From positions 1 to 14,438 of the forward strand of contig JALLPB010000587.1 of NCBI GenBank assembly GCA_036939975.1: a stretch of 14,438 nt of DNA, given 5' to 3'. Shown here piece by piece: positions 1 to 5,998 of the stretch (its first letter is position 1; each line of letters opens with the position of its first letter). The notes beneath the pieces were generated by a model that made no database searches, had not been told where the DNA came from, and saw only the letters and a program-made list of their open reading frames with translations. Source of the stretch: Cyclostephanos tholiformis. Lineage: Eukaryota; Bacillariophyta; Thalassiosirophyceae; Thalassiosirales; Thalassiosiraceae. The translations under genes were made by a program, and so were the position numbers.

Positions 1-114
1 GTATTCACTCGTTTTATTTCATTTCAGGGGAAAAGTTATCCACCAGCCTAGGTCAGATGACGACGATGGAAATAATGAGGAAGACATGATACAGACAATC
101 AACAATGTCAATGA

Positions 115-598
115 TCAATATTTGCTGCCTTTGCTTCTGCCATGCACTCTCATCCTTTCCGATGGTACATCATCAGGATGAATATAAGTGACCTTAATGT
201 TGTGATGGTCAACAAGTGCATGGATGAGGTACTTCTTTGCCGCTGCTTTGTCAAGTGCAACAAGTTGATCCATTTCATAAACAGTTGTCATCCTCCTACT
301 TGCAACTTAATAGGAATGATACATCACCAGTGGCAGCGATGGGGTGCTCCTGTAACTATTTCATCGAGTGTTTGTACCAATATTTCATCACTGGCTCCTT
401 CCCCCCTTGCTTGTTGCTTGCGTCAGTAGTTGACATCGGTGTTTTCTGCCACTTATGTTTAATGTCTGTATGGAGAAGATCCAAACCTGGCTCAATTTGC
501 ATTATGGAGAGTCAGTGCCATGGTTCAGCATTGGAGTTAATTAATGGCAGACCATTCTCGTCAAGTGAGCCAATACTCAACACTGCCAGTGACATCAT
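115..598 (-). pseudogene. Broken unidentified protein-coding remnant
   Basis: On the minus strand a protein-like frame opens at ATG 598-596 and runs to a TAG at 358-356. It contains one in-frame TGA shortly after the residues NAEPWH. A second frame, from ATG 291-289 to TGA 117-115, gives 58 residues (beginning MTTVYEMDQL, ending GRSKGSKY) with a balanced, protein-like composition including LVDHHNIKVTYIHPDD. The two stretches lie in different frames, so at least one frameshift plus one stop separates them. This looks like a decayed gene or transposon-derived ORF. I do not recognise the family. The plus-strand frames over the same bases have poorer composition and appear to be shadows. Confidence 0.35.
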
Positions 599-619
599 AG
601 TATGGTTGCTGCCTATGTA

Positions 620-1342
620 GTATCGCTCAGAGGGATAGAGAAGGGGTGCAAGAGGGGATATGCTCTCATCATCAAGAATGCTATCATCATTGCTGCCACC
701 ATCACCGCCACTGCCACCGCAAAACTATTTTCCCCCTGAAATCGAATCTTACAGGGACAATGTAGGAACCAGTATGAAAGATCGACTTGATAATGCAGAA
801 AGACAACATGCTCTGCTCCAGCTAAATTTTACCGTAGTACCATTCAAGGCTGCAATTGATTTTAGCTGGCACTTCCCCACACATTGAACTAATGGCTGCA
901 TGTGACATTATTTGTTGATGGTTACATACACATAAATATTATCTACTTGACCAGTGGCGAAAAACATATCCACTGAGGAATTAATATATGTTTCGTTCTA
1001 CGTGGGATCGTATGGCAAGATGAGTCAGTTTAGGGAGATCTTGTCAAGTTCCACCTAGTACTTATTTAGACGGGTAAGGTGATTTAGACGATTAAGGTGA
1101 GGAGATCCGGGCAGCTAATGTGCTCAATTGAAGACTAAACCTGATTAGATTCACGAGACTATCATCGCGGAGATGACTTTTCGTGAACGAGACCCTTTCA
1201 GATCGTCGATGGAACGCAACCCATTTAGGATGAATCGAACCAGAAACAGTGTCACCTATCGCAATTAATTCTAATTTCCCCTCGTTTGCGCCTTTCATAC
1301 ATATCAAATGCATCACAACAGTCGAGTGACGGACATTATATC
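620..1342. other. Intergenic region upstream of rhodanese A
   Basis: No convincing gene. A 75-codon plus-strand frame at 660-887 starts in a TCATCA/CCACCG simple-repeat-like stretch and has no recognisable domain. A 31-residue plus-strand upstream ORF (ATG 1173 to TAA 1268) ends 74 nt before the rhodanese A start and could lie in its 5' leader. A tandem 18-nt repeat at 1064-1099 is listed separately. Confidence 0.5.
1064..1099 (+). repeat. Two tandem 18-nt units upstream of rhodanese A
   Basis: Two directly adjacent copies, 1064-1081 (ATTTAGACGGGTAAGGTG) and 1082-1099 (ATTTAGACGATTAAGGTG), differ at two positions. They lie about 245 nt upstream of the rhodanese A start codon. They could be a duplicated promoter element or simple slippage; the sequence alone does not decide. 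Confidence 0.75.
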
Positions 1343-1738
1343 ATGTCCACCGAAACCACCCCTGAACCCACAAAGGCCGGGGTATCATCCCCCGACGAAT
1401 TAAGGGATTTCGTATCCAAGGCCGGATCGAGGCTGTTGGTGGTCGACCTTCGTCATCCGGATCCGAACGTCGAGCCCGATGACGTTGAGTCCCTCGAGGT
1501 CGCCGGATTCCCGAAAGATAAATACCGCCCCCGTGCGGTGAATCTACCCTGGAGTCGGGAGAACCATTCAATGGAATTGCCCAATGTCGACTTAAATACG
1601 CCGATCATCACCCACTGCGGCGCGGGTGGGCGCGGGCAGGAGGCGAAGGATTTCCTGACAAAGAACGGGTTCACGAACGTCCTGAACGGAGGAGGACCGA
1701 AAGTGAAGGCTTGCTGGGCTGAATATGGCTCGAAGTAG
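1343..1738 (+). CDS. Rhodanese-domain sulfurtransferase, copy A (131 aa, no presequence seen)
   Basis: Single rhodanese-like domain. Rhodaneses transfer sulfane sulfur through a cysteine persulfide; the physiological donor and acceptor here are unknown. The active-site loop reads HCGAGGR, with catalytic Cys92 and Arg97 in the CX4R pattern of the family. Other typical pieces are LLVVDLRHPD (residues 31-40, the domain-opening strand with Asp), AVNLPW (65-70) and NGFTNVLNGGG (108-118). At 131 residues it matches a small single-domain rhodanese. I chose ATG 1343 because the start MSTET is shared with the paralogue at 4820-5238 and no in-frame ATG precedes it. The upstream bases ACAACAG/TCGAGTG resemble the acceptor site of copy B, but the phase of copy B would give an immediate stop here. 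An upstream targeting exon is therefore unlikely, and a cytosolic product is inferred. Copies A and B differ at 23 of 131 residues by my count (about 82% identity). Confidence 0.85.
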   Translation: MSTETTPEPTKAGVSSPDELRDFVSKAGSRLLVVDLRHPDPNVEPDDVESLEVAGFPKDKYRPRAVNLPWSRENHSMELPNVDLNTPIITHCGAGGRGQEAKDFLTKNGFTNVLNGGGPKVKACWAEYGSK

Positions 1739-2287
1739 ACGAGGGGTTGGTCGTCTTCTTCTTTCTCGGATCGAGACATTACAGGAAATATATTGATTTC
1801 GCGAGTTGAGGGGGGTATGAAGTAGGGTTGTAACTACACAGATTAAGAGAAACTAAATAGATAATTACATATGTGAGGTAAAAGCTTGGTGCGCCCCTTG
1901 GCAGGCGGGCGGGTTAGCCATGGGTATTTATTGTAGTAATTGGTTTCAATGTCAGGTCAGTTACATCAGACAAAGCTGAAAACAGCTTCTGTGCTAACGT
2001 GTATGGTTGTTTGCACCCAGCGATAGCTTTTATGATGTCAAAATGCGACAATTGCTGTCCAAATCCTCCCAACGATGACGACGAGAGGAGCGAAGCCTCC
2101 GACTTATCCCTAGCTTTGGAGTTCCGGTTTTCAGTGGATGAGGGGTTTTAGTTGTTGGGAGCGTCATGGTAGATATCACCAAAGTCACATAGGAATCACT
2201 ACTCATGACAAACGTAAGGGGGGCACGATCGTGAGTCTTCCTGTGCCTCCTCTCTACTAGAGAGTACTAATACTACTTTTGAGAGCA
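1739..2287. other. Intergenic: rhodanese A 3' region and MO25 upstream region
   Basis: The first roughly 80 nt after the rhodanese A stop are recognisably similar to the sequence after the copy B stop. Shared pieces include TCGGNTCGAGAC and GAGTTGAGGGGGG (the latter near 1803-1815). A 39-residue ORF (ATG 2032 to TAG 2151) with an acidic, protein-like segment (NDDDERSEASDLSLALEF) follows an acceptor-like CACCCAG at about 2020. It could be an upstream ORF of MO25 or an orphan exon. No promoter motif can be assigned confidently. Confidence 0.4.
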
Positions 2288-3828
2288 ATGACGGAGAACC
2301 AATCCTTCGGCTGGCTCAAGCTCTCCATCAAGGGACTGGGCGGATCGCCCCCTCCCCCCGTCGTCGTCGGCGGCGGCCCAAGCAGCACCTCCGCGGCGAT
2401 CCGCGCCTGCGCCGATCCCGCGGAGTTGGTCGGCGGCCTGTGTCGGGACTTCGACGCGGTGCTGCTGCACCTTACGTCGTCGTCGTCGTCGTCGTCAGCC
2501 GCGGTGGTCGTCGACGACGACGCCGCCCCCTCGATAGCGTCACACTCGGATCGCCTCGATGAACTGACGGCGCGACTCGACAGGATCAAGACCCTACTAT
2601 ACGAGGAGCGCTCCGGGGTAGCGGCCTCGTTGTCGTGCGGGCGTCGTCCCGGCGGATGGACGCCGTCGATTGCGCGGGTGGTGTTCGAAACGTTCACGGC
2701 GACATCGGGGGGGGGGTTCCCAGTGGGTGATGACGACGTCACCCCCCCCCCCGCGGACGCCCTCCTTCTTAGGATGGTGAACAACCTCCCCCTCCTGCCG
2801 TTCGAGGCTCGTAAGTCCGTGTCCGCCATATTCAACTACCTATTGGTATGCGGCCTCGATGGTACGGACGCATCGCAATTCGTAAGCGTTTCAACATCCT
2901 TCGCCGCCTACGTCCTCGGGCGTGCCGACTCGATAATCGGGCGATTCGTGCGCGCGCACGATTGCGAAGGTGACGCGTCGTCCTACGTCGGGGGGGGACG
3001 AGGAGTGGGGGGCGGGGGGTGCCGCGTCGACATCGCGTTACTCTGCGGTTCGATGCTGCGATCGTCGTTGCGACACGCGACGATATATCGATGGATGCTG
3101 TCGGATGGCAATTGCGAGCGACTGGTATACCCCTTCCTCGACTGTCACGTGCACAATCCCAACTTCGACGTTAGCAGCGACGCCCTCGAGACGGTACGGG
3201 TCATGTTCACGGGAAACGTTCACTCCAACGGAGTGTCGTCTGGGATGGGGGACCCCACGGCGGCGGAGGAATACCGTCATGTAATGGAGGGCATCGCGTC
3301 CGACTTCCTGAATCGTAAGTACACAGACATAATCGACGATCGCGTGAACGGTAGGTGCCTGTCCCCCGACGCCAATTACATGACGCGACGGATGACGCTG
3401 CAACTACTGTCATCTATATTGCTCAATCGGGCGAATTACAACGTCATGATGACTTACATATCGTCGTCGAGAAACCTGGTGACGATCATGTGCCTCCTGC
3501 GGGATCCATCGCCCCACATCACGCTCGATGCTTTTCAGGTATTCAAGATCTTCGTTGCCAACCCGAACAAGGTGAGTCAATTCTTCTTTCTTAAGTGGTC
3601 GGTTGGCGGATGTAAATATTCCTTTCCAGCCTCCTCACCATCTTGGACGAAAAATTAAAACAAAAGCCACCGGAGGTGGTGAAAATCTTATTCGACAACA
3701 AGGTGAAGTTGGTGAAATATTTGGATGGATTGCACAAGGAAAGAGAGAGCAGCGATGATCAGTACAGAGACGAGAAGCAGCTGGTGATTTCAACGTTAGA
3801 GGAATTGCAGATACAGCGCAATGCATAG
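2288..3828 (+). CDS. MO25: MO25/CAB39-family scaffold protein, two exons (about 481 aa)
   Basis: MO25 proteins are helical-repeat (armadillo-like) scaffolds. In animals they bind the pseudokinase STRAD and activate LKB1 and other STE20-type kinases in the cytoplasm. Family-like sequence runs from about residue 169 to the C-terminus and includes DIALLCGSMLR, SSDALETVRVMFTG, YMTRRMTLQLLSSILLNR and the hallmark DAFQVFKIFVANPNK. Exons are 2288-3571 and 3667-3828, separated by a 95-nt phase-0 intron. The join gives NPNK-PPEVVKILFDNK, which continues the family pattern. MO25 proteins are usually about 330-350 residues; this one is longer because of an N-terminal low-complexity segment (PPPP, eight Ser at 64-71, VVVDDD) and Gly-rich insertions within the body. 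The start ATG at 2288 gives MTENQSFGWL; an in-frame TTG nine bases upstream is not a plausible eukaryotic start. Exon 1 is very GC-rich and exon 2 is AT-rich. Confidence 0.85.
2475..2496 (+). repeat. (CGT)n trinucleotide repeat in MO25 exon 1
   Basis: Seven CGT units plus one base. They encode most of an eight-serine run (residues 64-71) in the N-terminal low-complexity part of the MO25-like protein. Length variation here would keep the frame. Confidence 0.9.
2707..2752 (+). repeat. G10 and C11 homopolymer pair in MO25 exon 1
   Basis: Ten G (2707-2716) and eleven C (2742-2752) lie 25 nt apart and could pair as a stem. They encode a Gly and a Pro run (SGGGF and TPPPAD) inside an insertion in the MO25-like protein. 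The frame is intact through both runs as sequenced. Confidence 0.85.
3572..3666 (+). other. MO25 intron with unusual acceptor
   Basis: The donor AAG/GTGAGT is strong. The acceptor that keeps the family sequence (NPNK then PPEVVK) is ACAAAAG at 3660-3666, which has no adjacent pyrimidine tract. A better-looking acceptor, CCTTTCCAG, ends at 3630 inside the intron, but using it would shift the frame and lose the conserved C-terminal helix. The assignment therefore rests on protein similarity. Confidence 0.7.
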
Positions 3829-4398
3829 TTTGGCGCTCGTTGTGTAGATTGTTGTTTATTTGAGTACGTAAATCTACTTTTCGCGAGGAGCTCATTAGTT
3901 GTTGAATCCCATCGCCTGTTACACATCCCCAGTACCATGTCCCTAGAATCTCAGCCAAATTAAGAAGTAACTGCAGAATCTCCAAAGATTCTTCGTGAAT
4001 CATCTCGTCTACGCTGTCCTGTGCTACGATCTTAGGACACCTTGCTGCTAAACATACCCTGGTGTCAGGAGGCATAAGCCTGCGGTCGCTTTTATTTAAA
4101 AAAGGTTTAAACTGCAATTTTTCAAAGAAGTGTCTGTGGATTTGTTTTTGGCTCAGCAGTCTAATCTCCTCATCATGATAGACGTCATATGCACTCTCAT
4201 CCAGAGCACGGACAACAGCACGTACATCATTGGTAGATGTTCGGTTCAAAAAAGAATCCTTAAAAATAAGAGTTCGTTGGCGGAAAGGTGGAGGCAGGCG
4301 AATTGAAAGTAGATGCTTTGATTCACATGGTTTGGGAGGAGATTGGTGCAAGTGTTGTGATCACCAGAGCAAACCAACAACCGATTGTGTACACATAC
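3829..4398 (-). other. MO25 3' flank with an antisense protein-like stretch
   Basis: On the minus strand a frame open from a TTG at 4351 reads through most of this interval and beyond, into antisense of MO25 exon 2. The part between about 4300 and 3870 has a protein-like composition (for example DEEIRLLSQKQIHRHFFEK and LNLAEILGTWYWGCVTGDG). There is no ATG near its beginning and no recognisable domain. It may be the 3' part of a decayed gene or transposon ORF, or an exon of a convergent gene overlapping MO25. I cannot name it. Confidence 0.3.
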
Positions 4399-4446
4399 CA
4401 GACTAAGGCGTAAAGTGGGATGGGATGCCCATAACTTTGCAAAAAT
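4399..4446 (+). repeat. Dispersed repeat, copy 1 (starts CAGACTAAGGC)
   Basis: About 48 nt beginning CAGACTAAGGC and containing ATGCCCATAACTTT. It matches the minus strand of 11818-11867 with about eight differences including one gap. Similarity begins abruptly at CAGAC in both copies, suggesting the end of a mobile element. No second end was found nearby. Confidence 0.7.
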
Positions 4447-4819
4447 GCTTTAGGAGCGCTCCCAACTTTTTTTTTCTTTTGTGGTCATCCAATGAACTCA
4501 GAACTCCAAAGCTGGTGGGTGCGTCCTCGTTGGGGGAATTTGGACAGCGTTTGTCACTTTTGACAACAAAAATCTATCACGGGAAGCAAGTCATAAACGG
4601 TGGCATCCACTTTCAGAGCTGTCTGACGTGGCTAATTATTGGCGTCTCTGCAGAGAATGAAACCATATGGCGTACATAATTATCTAGTTTCTGTAATCTG
4701 TGCAATCACAATCATTACGTGATCCTCGCCTTCTTCAACCCCCCTCAACTCACGTCATCGATATGCTCCCCGTGCCCGTCTCGAACCGAGAGAGAGAAGG
4801 AGACAACCAGCACCTTTGT
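4447..4819. other. Intergenic between the repeat and the rhodanese B stop
   Basis: No supported gene. The last roughly 80 nt (about 4735-4819, read on minus) are the 3' flank of rhodanese B and resemble the 3' flank of rhodanese A. The plus-strand frame at 4425-4679 begins in the dispersed repeat and has no recognisable domain. Confidence 0.5.
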
Positions 4820-5587
4820 CTACTTAGAGCCATATTCAGCCCAGCAAGCCGTCTCCTTCGGCCCTCCTCCATTCAGAACGTTCGTGAACCCGTTCTTCAT
4901 CAGGTATTCCTTAGCCTTTTGTCCGCGCCCGCCTCCGCCGCAGTGGGTGATGATAGGCGTGTCAAGGTCGGCCGATGGCAATTCCATCGACTTCATCTCC
5001 CTACTCCAGGGAAGATTCACGGCATTGGGACGGTAGTCGCCGTCCGGAAATCCGGCGACGGCGATTGACTTGATGTCGCCGGGCTCGACGTTCGGATCCG
5101 GATGACGCACGTCCACCACCAGCAGCCTCGATCCGGCCTTGGATACGAAATCCCTCAATTCGTCGGGAGATGATACGCCGGCCTTGGTGGGTTCGGGCGA
5201 GGTTTCGGTGGACATGCCGCGAATCGTAAGCGACTCGACTGCTGCTTTTTTTAACGTATTCGATACGAACGATGGGCGGGAGAACGAAGGGGGATATGAG
5301 AACTTAAAGGGCGATGGGTATCACAAGAGACGTGAAAACTCGTCGCGAAGAGTCCGATCAAAATGATCGACGCTCCAATTGGAGTGAGAGTGCTACAATA
5401 ATGCTCCGTCCGAAACGTCCTCCTCACCCCTGCTACTATTAAACGATGGAACAATCGCGGCGGCGCCGAGACGGTGACGATGGCGCGATGAAGACGCGGC
5501 GAATGCAGTGGCCGCAAACCGAGGAGAGAGGGCGAATGCGTCGGACTTGGCGATGGTAGTAATGAGTGCAAGCGTGCGGATGTTCAT
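4820..5587 (-). CDS. Rhodanese-domain sulfurtransferase, copy B, predicted plastid-targeted (two exons, about 192 aa)
   Basis: The exon at 5238-4820 encodes a domain 82% identical to copy A. Its active-site loop is HCGGGGR; catalytic Cys is residue 92 counted from the internal MSTET methionine at 5215. Upstream, 5587-5428 encodes MNIRTLALITTIAKSDAF..., which has a short positive N-terminus, a hydrophobic core and an Ala-Phe junction (KSDA/FALSP). A second ATAFAAS follows, then a Ser/Arg/His-rich stretch without acidic residues to residue 53. This matches bipartite plastid presequences of diatoms. A 189-nt intron (donor GTGAGG starting at 5427, acceptor GCAGCAG ending at 5239) joins the exons in phase 1 as R-V-ESLTIRG-MSTET. 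An ATG at 5602 would add five residues. The single-exon alternative is a 131-aa protein from 5215. The domain is certain; the spliced presequence is an inference. Confidence 0.7.
5239..5427 (-). other. Predicted intron of rhodanese B
   Basis: GTGAGG to GCAGCAG on the minus strand, 189 nt. It joins the signal/transit exon to the rhodanese exon without a frame break (phase 1). The acceptor is preceded by an A-run rather than a pyrimidine tract. The position where exon 2 starts (TCGAGTCG) is matched by TCGAGTGA upstream of copy A. Confidence 0.55.
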
Positions 5588-5689
5588 CGTCGTCCTGCCC
5601 ATGGAACACGTTGTTGTGGGGTACTGTGGCGGTGACGGTGCGGGCGCGTCGATGGTATGGAACTGAGAAAAGGAGATGCTAGGGGACGT

Positions 5690-5711
5690 GGGGGGGGGGG
5701 GGGCGCGGGGG
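5690..5711 (+). repeat. G14 run plus G5 in the divergent promoter
   Basis: Fourteen consecutive G at 5690-5703, then CGC and five G. Such a tract can in principle form a G-quadruplex. On the minus strand it is a C-run about 90-100 nt upstream of the rhodanese B start. Confidence 0.85.
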
Positions 5712-5953
5712 CGTTTGCCCGGCAAAATGCAAGATTCATTGAGTCGTGGTTTCTCCAAAAATTTTAAAAAAAAGAGATGGATATCGCATCTTCCCCTGCC
5801 GCCGCCGCCGCCGTCGAAGCCTCCGCAGAGATTCAAAGGGGAGGATCTCAGGGGGGAGCAGAGACGAGAGACACGGGCTCTGGACTGGGGATTCGAAAGA
5901 AATTGCGACGCAATCAATATGAAGCATCAACTACTACACCATCGATAGAACAA

Positions 5954-5991
5954 CAAACAAACAAACAAACAAATATACAAACAAACAAACC
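5954..5991 (+). repeat. (AAAC)n microsatellite in the CDPK leader
   Basis: Repeated CAAA/AAAC units, interrupted once by AATATA, directly upstream of ATG 5999. The leader is therefore A/C-rich and unstructured, consistent with a 5' untranslated region rather than coding sequence. Confidence 0.85.
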
Positions 5992-5998
5992 AATAAAA

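Larger units (their letters stand above)
5588..5998. promoter_or_regulatory. Divergent promoter region between rhodanese B and CDPK
   Basis: About 400 nt separate two genes transcribed away from each other, so both promoters and both 5' leaders must lie here. It holds a 14-G run at 5690-5703 followed by CGC and five G, an A/T-rich TTTTAAAAAAAAGAG at about 5761-5775 that could serve as a TATA-like element for the CDPK, and an (AAAC)n leader repeat. The plus strand is also open in the CDPK frame from ATG 5777, so an N-terminal extension cannot be excluded. Confidence 0.6.

Noticed and set aside
1286..1342. Extension of rhodanese A upstream of ATG 1343
   Set aside because: The open frame begins with TTG, not ATG, and the extra residues show no signal or transit features.
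1880..1925. GC-rich segment considered as a tRNA or structured RNA
   Set aside because: No cloverleaf arms or T-loop consensus could be drawn.
2257..2835. 192-codon minus-strand frame opposite MO25 exon 1
   Set aside because: It is rich in Ser, Arg and Pro runs that mirror the GC-rich coding strand, has no domain, and the plus strand clearly encodes MO25.
2811..3320. GTAAGT donor-like sites at about 2811 and 3314 inside MO25 exon 1
   Set aside because: Reading through both keeps conserved MO25 sequence in frame, so they are not used as constitutive donors.
5251..5571. Minus-strand frame with a hydrophobic stretch (IGASIILIGLFATSF)
   Set aside because: It lies in a different frame across the predicted rhodanese B intron and presequence exon. 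The presequence explanation accounts for the region better, though a small membrane protein cannot be fully excluded.
5393..5917. Full 174-codon minus-strand frame starting at ATG 5917
   Set aside because: Only the part from 5602 or 5587 looks like protein with a function. The upstream part crosses the G/C run and the CDPK leader and is low-complexity.
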